A stretch of 34,350 bases of DNA from Oscillospiraceae bacterium (GTDB lineage Bacteria > Bacillota > Clostridia > Oscillospirales > Ruminococcaceae): positions 1-34,350 of the forward strand of contig JALEHK010000012.1 of the NCBI GenBank assembly GCA_022770625.1, in the 5' to 3' direction. The stretch's first letter is position 1. Each line of letters starts with the position of its first letter. The position numbers were made by a program, and so were the translations under genes. Positions 10,185 to 16,807 of the stretch are shown piece by piece. A model generated the notes under the pieces. That model had not been told where the DNA came from. It was given only the letters and a program-made list of their open reading frames with translations, and did not search any database.

Positions 10185-11402
10185 TTATTCCTCATTCAAC
10201 GCGTTTGCAAACATTTTTGCCCATTCATCGACCGAAAGGGTGTCTTCTGAAAGCTGATAAAAGCGGATCTGAACCGCGCGATCGCCCCGAAGCATGATCA
10301 GCGTCGTACCGCCCAGAAGTTCCGTCGGGTATCCTTTGATGCTGTCCAGTCCAAGCGATTCAGCGGACGGAAGGTCGATCGATCCCGACTGAGATTTCCT
10401 CGCCTGACGCTGAGCCTCCGCGCTGCATTCCGCCGCAAATTCCCGCGCAAGCCATGCGTTTTTGCACTGCGCATAGTCGATAAACCAGAAGCCCTGAATC
10501 TTCCGGCCGTCTTTTGTTTCAAAGCGGCCGTTTTCCGAAAGGCGGATCGTTTTGCCGATGAGCGGAACTTCCTGCTCCTGTACCTCATTATACGACTGAA
10601 AATCCTCTTGGACAAAGCTCCCCTCTTTTCCCATCTCCGCCATCGTCGGAAACGGAAAAGAATCGGTATATTCGCTGATGGGGATGCCGCCGCTATCTTT
10701 GGAGGTGAAGAAATAGCCGATGCAGTTGACCATCATTCCTACCGCCGTGATCAGCGCCAGAATATTCCCAAGCTGCGCCGCGGTCACGGGCAGGGTGCGG
10801 CGCGGGGTGCGGAGGGATCGTTCTTTGGCGGGCCTTCCGTTTTTCAGCCGCCGGTAAAGTTTCCACAAGCGGAATGTTTTCCCCGCCGACACCACAAGAT
10901 CAATCAGCCCCATCAGGGAAGCCGAGAGCACCATCCATCCGCTTTCGTCCATCAGAAGCAGCAGCCAGACCCGACCGACTGTTATCAACCCCGCCAGAAG
11001 AACCAGCCAGAAGATCGACGAAAAAAGCCCGCTCATTCCGCGCCGGCGGATCCGTTTAAGGGACATCGCTTCCACTTCCGGGTCGGTATTCAGTTCGGGC
11101 GCTTCCGTATCGTCGCACCGATAGACCGCAAACTCGCCATCGCGCGCGGTATACGTCCAGCCCATCTCCTGCGCGATCCCGACTTCTTCCCCGGAAGGAG
11201 TCCCGGAGCCATCGGAATGTCCAGCCGGAGCGGCCAGTCGATATCGAACCGCTTTCGGTTCCTGTCTTTCAAAGGCGGCAAAAAAGCGGATCACGGTTCC
11301 CTTTGAGAGGAAAAGACCGTTCCGGGCTTTCTCTTCCAGCCAGCGCTCGGTCTCTTCCGGCTTATACCATGGATACGGCGTCAGTTTATAGACTCTTTTC
11401 AT
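10185..11402 (-). CDS. DUF2812 membrane protein (PadR partner)
   Basis: A 405-residue protein whose N-terminal 110 residues match the DUF2812 pattern (KRVYKLTPYPWYKPEETERWLEEKA, here in two pieces: KRVYKLTPYPWY and ETERWLEEKA, then GLFL). Two hydrophobic segments follow (about 130-180), a basic linker (about 185-210), another membrane segment (about 215-240) and a polar extracytoplasmic or cytoplasmic tail of about 165 residues. The ATG at 11402 overlaps the padR stop by the four bases ATGA, indicating translational coupling, and is preceded by AAGGAGG. DUF2812 genes commonly sit beside PadR regulators and are thought to act as partners or sensors. The function of the long tail is unknown. 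Confidence 0.8.
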   Translation of the reverse strand: MKRVYKLTPYPWYKPEETERWLEEKARNGLFLSKGTVIRFFAAFERQEPKAVRYRLAAPAGHSDGSGTPSGEEVGIAQEMGWTYTARDGEFAVYRCDDTEAPELNTDPEVEAMSLKRIRRRGMSGLFSSIFWLVLLAGLITVGRVWLLLLMDESGWMVLSASLMGLIDLVVSAGKTFRLWKLYRRLKNGRPAKERSLRTPRRTLPVTAAQLGNILALITAVGMMVNCIGYFFTSKDSGGIPISEYTDSFPFPTMAEMGKEGSFVQEDFQSYNEVQEQEVPLIGKTIRLSENGRFETKDGRKIQGFWFIDYAQCKNAWLAREFAAECSAEAQRQARKSQSGSIDLPSAESLGLDSIKGYPTELLGGTTLIMLRGDRAVQIRFYQLSEDTLSVDEWAKMFANALNEE

Positions 11403-11725
11403 TCCGATTCCTCCTTTTTCCAATCGATGCCCGCATCCCGCAGGCAGAGGGTCAGACGGTTCACTTCGTCCCGATAGGCCTGTGCTCCTTTTGCGGTCAG
11501 ACGGTAGGTGCGCTTGCGGCCGGAAACGTCCGTCTCTTCGAGATAGTGCTCTTCCAAAAACTTAGCGAGGATCGTATACAAGGTCGCAGGCCCGATCCGC
11601 ATCCGTCCGCCGGTCTTTTTTTCGATCCACGCCGCCGCGTCGATTCCGCACATCTCTCCCTGACCAAACGCCATCAGCAGGTAAAACATCGACTCGGTCA
11701 GCAGTTCCAGCTTCTTTTTTGGCAA
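11399..11725 (-). CDS. PadR-family transcriptional regulator
   Basis: A 108-residue winged-helix repressor of the PadR family (LTESMFYLLMAFGQGEMCGIDA, shown here as LTESMFYLLMAF and GEMCGIDA). The wing follows at RKRTYRLTAKGAQAYRDEV. It starts with TTG at 11725, behind an excellent GGAGGGAG. It overlaps the DUF2812 gene by four bases. A consensus promoter and a long inverted repeat lie directly upstream, so autorepression of the three-gene operon is likely. The inducer is unknown; PadR proteins typically answer to phenolics, drugs or membrane stress. Confidence 0.92.
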   Translation of the reverse strand: MPKKKLELLTESMFYLLMAFGQGEMCGIDAAAWIEKKTGGRMRIGPATLYTILAKFLEEHYLEETDVSGRKRTYRLTAKGAQAYRDEVNRLTLCLRDAGIDWKKEESE

Positions 11726-11744
11726 GGCGCTCCCTCCTTCTATT

Positions 11745-11778
11745 CAATATCGTTTGTTGATATCATCTAACGATATTG
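11745..11778. promoter_or_regulatory. Probable PadR operator (10-bp inverted repeat)
   Basis: CAATATCGTT (11745-11754) and AACGATATTG (11769-11778) form a perfect inverted repeat spaced by 14 bases, with a further GATATC at 11759-11764 between them. It overlaps the -10 box and transcription start of padR, the expected place for an autorepressor site. Confidence 0.75.
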
Positions 11779-11803
11779 TAGTGTAAAGAAGAGCAGTTGT
11801 CAA
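11775..11803 (-). promoter_or_regulatory. SigA-type promoter of padR operon
   Basis: On the minus strand TTGACA (11803-11798), a 17-base spacer and TACAAT (11780-11775) form a near-consensus promoter reading into padR. Confidence 0.88.
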
Positions 11804-11840
11804 GATGGTTTTGGAAATTAGAGAGGGGAAAAACAAAAAG

Positions 11841-11885
11841 CTCATGTTTTCCACATCTTCCTGTGCAGAGTGTGGAAAACATGAG
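11841..11885 (-). terminator. Terminator of the Nudix-SDR operon
   Basis: A 15-bp perfect stem (11841-11855 with 11871-11885) is followed on the minus strand by CTTTTTGTTTTT. It ends transcription from the SDR gene before the padR promoter. Confidence 0.9.
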
Positions 11886-11904
11886 ACTTTCTCGCAAGAC
11901 TTTT

Positions 11905-12687
11905 TCAGATTCTCCGGATCAGTTCCCAAAGATCCATCTTCAGCCCGTCCGGCAGAACCGACATCAGACGGTGAGCGGAACAGACCAGACCGGGCGTCGA
12001 AACCGGACGGCGAAGCGCCGCATCGATCATCGACCAGCGCACGACCCGATCGGTCACCGACGCCAGCGGAAAAGAACGGATCGTATTTCCGCCGGTCGTC
12101 TCCTTCCGGGCGGTCGGGATAAAACCGGTATCCTTGACCCAATAGGGACAGACCGCCGTGACCGATATCCCGCTTTTTTTCAGTTCTCTTCCGAGGGCGC
12201 GGCTGTAATGAAGGAGGAAGGATTTGCTGGCGGAATAGATGCCCAGATACGGGAAAGGCTGGAACGCCGCTGTTGAGCAGATTTCCATGATCCGTGCACC
12301 TTTTTTCATAAACGGAAGAACCGTCTGGGTCATACAGACCGCCGCCCGGCAGTTGAGGTCGATCATTCCGGAAGCGTCCTCTAGGGAAATATCCTTCCAG
12401 CTCCCGATCTTTCCGTATCCGGCGGCATTGATCAAAAACCGGACATCCGGGTGGAGAGAGGATAAAAGAGCCTGAAGAATACCCAGCGATTCATTTTTTC
12501 TCAGATCGAGCGGAAGGATCCGAAGAGGCGTCTGGACCTCTTTTCCCAGAGCGCAGAGCCGATCTTCTCTCCGGGCAATGACCCAGATCTCATCCAGCTT
12601 TTCTTTTATCAGCTTCCCCTGATCCAGTTCCCGGACATAACCGGCTCCAAGTCCGCTCGACGCGCCGGTCACGATTGCGATATTCAT
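11905..12687 (-). CDS. Short-chain dehydrogenase/reductase
   Basis: NAD(P)-dependent oxidoreductase of the classical SDR family, 260 residues. It has the cofactor motif TGASSGLGAG near the N-terminus, NAAGYG in the middle, and the catalytic Ser (ICSTAAF) and Tyr-x-x-x-Lys (YSASK). The Arg-Arg pair in VIARREDRL after the second strand favours NADPH. The C-terminal part varies between subfamilies, so no substrate can be assigned. GAGGAGGG precedes the ATG. It lies 12 bases after the Nudix gene in the same operon. Confidence 0.9.
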   Translation of the reverse strand: MNIAIVTGASSGLGAGYVRELDQGKLIKEKLDEIWVIARREDRLCALGKEVQTPLRILPLDLRKNESLGILQALLSSLHPDVRFLINAAGYGKIGSWKDISLEDASGMIDLNCRAAVCMTQTVLPFMKKGARIMEICSTAAFQPFPYLGIYSASKSFLLHYSRALGRELKKSGISVTAVCPYWVKDTGFIPTARKETTGGNTIRSFPLASVTDRVVRWSMIDAALRRPVSTPGLVCSAHRLMSVLPDGLKMDLWELIRRI

Positions 12688-12699
12688 GCTTTTCCCTCC

Positions 12700-13254
12700 T
12701 CAGAAAATCTCAAGCGCTTTTTTCTTCACCATCAAAAGCTCTTCCATCTGGATGCAGTTTGGAATGGCGCCGTTTTCCACCGACTCGATACACTGCTCCA
12801 TATTCATCCAGCGCACGCTTTCAAGTTCTTCCTTCTGGATATGGAAATCCTTTTCCTCCCGGTCAAACGGAAGAAGATAGATCCGGCTGACCTGATTATC
12901 CCAAAACGGACGGTCATGAAACTCCGCCTGATAGGAAAAGCGGCGCAGCCCGCAGGGGATCAGATCCTTTTCCGCCGCCTGAACGCCCAGTTCCTCCCGA
13001 AGTTCCCGCACGGCTGACCCGCGGTAATCGTCTCCGGCGGGAATATGCCCGGCGCTCGAAATATCGTAGCATCCGGGGTGGGAATCCTTTTCCATGCTCC
13101 GCTTCTGCAAAAGGAGCTGAATCTTCCCCTCTTTTTTCCGCGCCAGCCAGACGTGCGCCGTCCGATGACGGATCCCGAGCGTATGAGCCTTGACCCGTTC
13201 GACCGTCTCTCCGGTCGGAACGCCGTTTTCATCCACAATATCCAGCATTTCCAT
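12700..13254 (-). CDS. Nudix hydrolase (YfcD / IPP-isomerase-like)
   Basis: A 184-residue Nudix protein. The Nudix box runs GHIPAGDDYRGSAVRELREE followed by LGV; Asp replaces the first Glu of the consensus, while REL-EE is intact for metal binding. The opening MLDIVDENGVPTG and the HRTAHVWL segment resemble the YfcD / isopentenyl-diphosphate isomerase-like branch, whose members hydrolyse nucleotide diphosphate derivatives. The substrate is unknown. AGGAGG lies 9 bases before the ATG. It is the first gene of the Nudix-SDR pair, with the MraY-like gene's terminator just upstream. Confidence 0.9.
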   Translation of the reverse strand: MEMLDIVDENGVPTGETVERVKAHTLGIRHRTAHVWLARKKEGKIQLLLQKRSMEKDSHPGCYDISSAGHIPAGDDYRGSAVRELREELGVQAAEKDLIPCGLRRFSYQAEFHDRPFWDNQVSRIYLLPFDREEKDFHIQKEELESVRWMNMEQCIESVENGAIPNCIQMEELLMVKKKALEIF

Positions 13255-13289
13255 TTGGCTATCCTCCTATTCTGATGACGAATGAAAAA

Positions 13290-13315
13290 GGGCGTCCTCC
13301 GAAAGGAAAACGCCC
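13290..13315 (-). terminator. Terminator of the MraY-like gene
   Basis: GGGCGT (13290-13295) pairs with ACGCCC (13310-13315), with TCCT/AGGA continuing the stem inside. On the minus strand a TTTTTC tract follows. Confidence 0.85.
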
Positions 13316-13323
13316 GGTTGTTT

Positions 13324-14274
13324 TTATAACGAAAGCGCCAGCGCCGCGAAGCAGAGCACCGCCTGAATAATCGCGAAGCGGTAGACGGTCTGCGGATCCG
13401 ACCAGCCTTTGTTCTTTCTGGCGTGGTCATGAAGCGGCGTGCGGGTATTTTTAAGGATCGAGATTTTGAGGAAACGCTTGAGCGAGATCTTGGCAAGACC
13501 CAGTCCGCCGTCTAAAATCATCACCAGTCCCAGCACTAGATAGATCAGCGGATTTCCGCTCTTCATGGCCGCGAAGGCGATAAACAGACCCATCGCCCGG
13601 CTTCCGGCATCCCCCATCATCAAAAAGCTCGGGGAGGCGTTAAACCACTGGTAGGCAAGGATCGCGGCGATCATGATCCCGCACAGGAGAGAAAACTCGG
13701 GTGCAGCCTGAAGGCAGAGGATCAGGAAGGCGCCGATCGTCACCATCGAAAGGGTTCCGGAAAGGCCGTCTACGCCGTCCGAGCAGTTGGTGACATTGAT
13801 CGAACCCCAGATCAGCACGACGCCGAGGATGATATACAGCCACCGGGGAAGGGTTACGCTGAGTGACGTAAACGGGATTGCAATCGTCGAGCCGTTAAAG
13901 TTCACATAGGTGAACGCGCCCGCAAGCGCAATGATCAGATCGATCAGACCCTTTTTGTACTCGTTCCACGGCGTTTCGGATGCGTCGTCAAAATATCCCG
14001 AAAGCATTCCTCCGACCACCAGCAGAATATAGATCAGATTTTCCGCCGTAAAGGGAACAAACAAAATCCCGGCGATTGCAAACGCCGCAACAAAAATCAG
14101 ACCCGCTCCGCGCGGTTTTCCGCGAGAAAGCTCGCCGTTGACGGCAAACTTTCGCCCGCCGTCCCGGGGCAAGCTGTTCTGCCCCAGACGGATCCCGGCA
14201 AAGGACAGGATAAACGAGGTCAGCACCCCAAGAACGATCATCCATTTCGACATTCCAAAAACGGTAGACAGCAT
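13324..14274 (-). CDS. MraY-like phospho-sugar-pentapeptide transferase
   Basis: A polytopic membrane enzyme of 316 residues in the MraY/WecA superfamily, which transfers a phosphosugar from a UDP-sugar to undecaprenyl phosphate. About ten hydrophobic segments are visible. Family motifs: NGELSRGKPRGAG, GYFDDA (metal Asp pair), NCSDGVDGLSGT, MGDAGSRAMG and a late PLHDHARKNKGWSD. That last loop corresponds to the HHH motif of MraY, but the middle His is Asp and one extra residue is present before GW. It is not in a cell-wall gene cluster. It could be the main MraY, as some Clostridia carry such divergent forms, or a paralogue for another lipid-linked precursor. A single-gene transcript is likely, with its own promoter and terminator. 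Confidence 0.82.
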   Translation of the reverse strand: MLSTVFGMSKWMIVLGVLTSFILSFAGIRLGQNSLPRDGGRKFAVNGELSRGKPRGAGLIFVAAFAIAGILFVPFTAENLIYILLVVGGMLSGYFDDASETPWNEYKKGLIDLIIALAGAFTYVNFNGSTIAIPFTSLSVTLPRWLYIILGVVLIWGSINVTNCSDGVDGLSGTLSMVTIGAFLILCLQAAPEFSLLCGIMIAAILAYQWFNASPSFLMMGDAGSRAMGLFIAFAAMKSGNPLIYLVLGLVMILDGGLGLAKISLKRFLKISILKNTRTPLHDHARKNKGWSDPQTVYRFAIIQAVLCFAALALSL

Positions 14275-14340
14275 ATGTCAAAGACTCCCAGTATTTTATT
14301 TTTCCGGACAGGTCTTGCCTGCGCGGCTTAAGTTACAGAC

Positions 14341-14369
14341 AGTATACCACATTTTTTCTGTCGGGTAAA
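14341..14369 (-). promoter_or_regulatory. Promoter of the MraY-like gene
   Basis: On the minus strand TTTACC (14369-14364), 17 bases, TATACT (14346-14341), with TG one base before the -10 box. Confidence 0.7.
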
Positions 14370-14386
14370 GGTGTTTCGGACGATAC

Positions 14387-14415
14387 TTGTTTTCATATAC
14401 AAACCGTGATATAGT
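14387..14415 (+). promoter_or_regulatory. Promoter of the AEC transporter gene
   Basis: TTGTTT (14387-14392), a 17-base spacer and TATAGT (14410-14415) with an upstream TG form an extended -10 promoter, divergent from that of the MraY-like gene. Confidence 0.7.
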
Positions 14416-14458
14416 AATAATAAAAAGCGCCGAAATGAAAGCGTTAAGGGGGGTTATC

Positions 14459-15442
14459 ATGTACCAAAATCTGATCATCAGCGCAAACGCCGTTCTTCCG
14501 CTGATCCTATGTATGGCGGCGGGGTATCTTTTCAGGATCGCCCATCTTATAACCGAGGATTTCTGCCGGAAATGCAACACCTTCTGTTTTAAGACGTTTC
14601 TGCCGTTGATGATCTTTATGAACGTCTACAATTCCGATCTTGAAAGCGCGGTTCAACCGAATGCGTTTATCTTTGCGGCGGCGGCCGTTCTGACGGTATT
14701 CGCTCTGGCTTTTCTGATCATTCCGCATCTCGTCAAAAAGGATAGTGTCGATTCTTCCGGCGAACCCGTCCCGGCCAAAAGCCGTCAGGCTGTCCTGATT
14801 CAGGCGATCTTCCGCTCCAACTTCGTTATCTTCGGCTATCAGGTCGTCGCCAATGTTTACGGAAGTGAACGGGCGGCGGTCGCTTCGGTCATGGCGGCGA
14901 TCGTTGTTCCACTTTATAATGTACTGGCGGTTATTACTCTAGAATATTTTACCAACAGTAAAAACGGTATCGGCTCCGTCCTCAAAGGCATTGCCAAGAA
15001 CCCACTGATCTGGGGCGCGATCCTCGCCTTTGCCGTTAAACTTCCCGGCATCACCATTCCTAAGCCAATCTGTACCGGACTAGGCAATATGGCAGCCATT
15101 GCGACGCCGCTTTCGCTTGTGGTTCTGGGCGGTACCTTCCATTTCAACGCGCTAAAGCGAAATGCCGCGGCGCTCCTGCTCGGTGCTGCCGGAAAAATCG
15201 TTCTCTCGCCGCTGATTATGGTGCCGATCGCGGCGCTTCTTGGATTCAGGGACGCCAATCTTCTTTCGCTGATGATCGTTTTTGCATCCCCCACCGCCGT
15301 CAATTCCTATACTATGGCGGACGCTTATGGACACGATCCGGAACTGGCCGGACAACTGGTCGTTATGACGAGTATCTTTTCGATGGGATCGGTTTTCGTC
15401 TGGATTCTGATCCTGCAAAATCTCGGACTGATCGTCGTCTGA
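14459..15442 (+). CDS. AEC (auxin efflux carrier) family transporter
   Basis: Integral membrane permease of 327 residues with about ten hydrophobic helices in two halves, the AEC architecture. The late segment with ASPTAVNSYTMADAYG, followed by GQLVVMTSIFSM, is characteristic. Bacterial AEC members carry organic acids such as malate, or amino acids; the substrate cannot be read here. AAGGGGGG lies just upstream of the ATG at 14459; an in-frame ATG at 14387 falls inside the promoter and is rejected. It appears to be a single-gene transcript ending in the repeat-rich gap that follows. Confidence 0.88.
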   Translation: MYQNLIISANAVLPLILCMAAGYLFRIAHLITEDFCRKCNTFCFKTFLPLMIFMNVYNSDLESAVQPNAFIFAAAAVLTVFALAFLIIPHLVKKDSVDSSGEPVPAKSRQAVLIQAIFRSNFVIFGYQVVANVYGSERAAVASVMAAIVVPLYNVLAVITLEYFTNSKNGIGSVLKGIAKNPLIWGAILAFAVKLPGITIPKPICTGLGNMAAIATPLSLVVLGGTFHFNALKRNAAALLLGAAGKIVLSPLIMVPIAALLGFRDANLLSLMIVFASPTAVNSYTMADAYGHDPELAGQLVVMTSIFSMGSVFVWILILQNLGLIVV

Positions 15443-15459
15443 ACCAGAGAATTTAGGAT

Positions 15460-15481
15460 TGCCCCCTTTTTTAAGGGGGCA
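15460..15481 (+). terminator. Hairpin after the AEC gene
   Basis: TGCCCCCTT (15460-15468) pairs with AAGGGGGCA (15473-15481), loop TTTT. T residues lie within the stem and loop rather than after it. A second hairpin, ATCAAAGG / CCTTTGAT, follows at about 15488-15512. Confidence 0.5.
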
Positions 15482-15534
15482 CAGAGATCAAAGGGACAGA
15501 GTTCCTTTGATTGCACTCATGACCGACATTTATG

Positions 15535-15684
15535 CTTTTTCACAGCTTCCAAAATACTGTTCTAAAAAATGATACCTGCTTATGTCTTTGACATTAGCAG
15601 GTATCGCTTTTATTTTTTGATTATTTTTTGGGTTCCGCTGCGCGGAACAAATCAAACAGGAACGTTTTGGAAGCTGTGAAAAAG
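15535..15684. repeat. 150-bp MITE-like element with 20-bp terminal inverted repeats
   Basis: The 20 bases at 15535-15554 are the exact reverse complement of 15665-15684. Inside are a long hairpin (15571-15605) and a short palindrome GTTCCGC / GCGGAAC near 15633-15649. There is no coding potential. Size and symmetry fit a non-autonomous miniature inverted-repeat element, although no clear target duplication is seen at the ends. It could also simply be a large extended terminator. Confidence 0.6.
15571..15605 (+). terminator. Strong rho-independent terminator inside the inverted-repeat element
   Basis: GATACCTGCT (15571-15580) pairs with AGCAGGTATC (15596-15605), with a single T-T mismatch and five more pairs (ATGTC / GACAT) inside. 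A T-rich tract follows. It probably ends the AEC transcript. Confidence 0.85.
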
Positions 15685-15736
15685 AGTGCGTATCGGTAAG
15701 ATGTGCGAGCAAAGGACTTTGCCCTCTCGACGCCTA

Positions 15737-15771
15737 CCGGCCTTTGAAAAGGCCGGATCTAAACTTTTTTT
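15737..15771 (+). terminator. Second terminator before the lipoprotein gene
   Basis: CCGGCCTT (15737-15744) pairs with AAGGCCGG (15749-15756), loop TGAA, followed seven bases later by a run of seven T. Apart from the elements listed, the 456-base gap 15443-15898 holds no gene I can support. Confidence 0.7.
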
Positions 15772-15898
15772 GACCGTTACCGTCAGACTGTGCGTTCAGT
15801 CCTGCAAATAAAAATTATTTCCGGTGCAACTATTTTCCTCTCTCAAACGTATTCTTTTCTGAAAACGTTTTTCATACAATTGAAAGGATCTGACATAT

Positions 15899-16729
15899 AT
15901 GAAAAAAACTACGTTGATGATTACCTTACTGGCGGCTCTGACCGTCATGACCGGTCTGACCGGGTGCGGGAAGAAAAATCCTTCTTCCGATTCAAGTGCA
16001 GAAGTTTCCGCAAGCATTTCGGAGTCTGTTTCCGAGAGCGAAAGTTCTTCGGAGAGTTCCTCAGGGATTTCTTCTGAAGAGACTTCGGAAGAAGATTCCG
16101 CGGCTATGAAGGAGGCGGCACGCGCAGCGCTCGAACAGGTACTGAGCGACCATATTCTTCCCGACGGAAGCGATTTTTCCTATGACGAGAGCTTCGGTGC
16201 GCTTTCGGACAACCGGTTCGCAATCTTTGACGCCGACGGAGACGGAAAGGACGAGCTGATCCTTTCGATTACGACCGCGCCGTCGGTCGGTATGGTCGAG
16301 ATGATCTATGGCTATGACGCCGAAAACGGAACTTTCTCCGCCGAACTGACCGAATTCCCGGCGATCACCTATCTCGAAAACGGACTTCTGAAAGCCGGAT
16401 GGTCGCACAACCAGGGTCTTGCCAATTCCGATACCTGGCCCTACACCCTCTACCGATACAATGCAGAAAAGGGTAGCTATGATCTGGTCGCAGGCGTCGA
16501 TTCCTGGGACAAATCCCTCTATCCGGAAGATTTTGACGGAAATCCGTTCCCGGACGATATTGATGAAAAAGGGGACGGAATCGTTTATCTGGTCGAAAAA
16601 GATGGATCGACCGATACCCTCAGCAAAGAGGACTTCGACGCATGGTACAAAGAAGAAACTGGCAATGCCGAAGAAGTTTCCGTTCCCTATGAAGCCCTGA
16701 CCGAAGAGAATATCTCCGCTATTCAGTAA
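15899..16729 (+). CDS. Lipoprotein with Ser/Glu-rich linker, unknown function
   Basis: A 276-residue secreted lipoprotein. It has a basic start, a hydrophobic signal segment and a lipobox LTGC with Cys23 as the lipidation site. A low-complexity Ser/Glu tether (about 27-67) follows. The folded part contains FAIFDADGDGKDELIL, an FG-GAP/EF-hand-like Asp-rich loop that suggests calcium binding in an extracellular domain, and several acidic DG/DDID repeats later. It would be anchored on the outer face of the membrane. AAAGGA lies about 11 bases before the ATG. Function is not recognised. It is a stand-alone gene ending at a bidirectional terminator. Confidence 0.8.
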   Translation: MKKTTLMITLLAALTVMTGLTGCGKKNPSSDSSAEVSASISESVSESESSSESSSGISSEETSEEDSAAMKEAARAALEQVLSDHILPDGSDFSYDESFGALSDNRFAIFDADGDGKDELILSITTAPSVGMVEMIYGYDAENGTFSAELTEFPAITYLENGLLKAGWSHNQGLANSDTWPYTLYRYNAEKGSYDLVAGVDSWDKSLYPEDFDGNPFPDDIDEKGDGIVYLVEKDGSTDTLSKEDFDAWYKEETGNAEEVSVPYEALTEENISAIQ

Positions 16730-16744
16730 CCGCTCAACAACAGC

Positions 16745-16778
16745 AAATCACCCGGCAGAAAAACTCTGCCGGGTGATT
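16745..16778. terminator. Bidirectional terminator between lipoprotein gene and purL
   Basis: A 14-bp perfect stem (16745-16758 with 16765-16778) with a 7-base loop, flanked by an A run on the left and a T run on the right. It serves both converging genes. Confidence 0.93.
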
Positions 16779-16807
16779 TTTATTGTGCCGGGATGATTTC
16801 CGGAAAA

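Noticed and set aside
15875-15880. TACAAT before the lipoprotein gene as a promoter
   Set aside because: The -35 position reads TTCTTT, and transcription would begin within the ribosome binding site.
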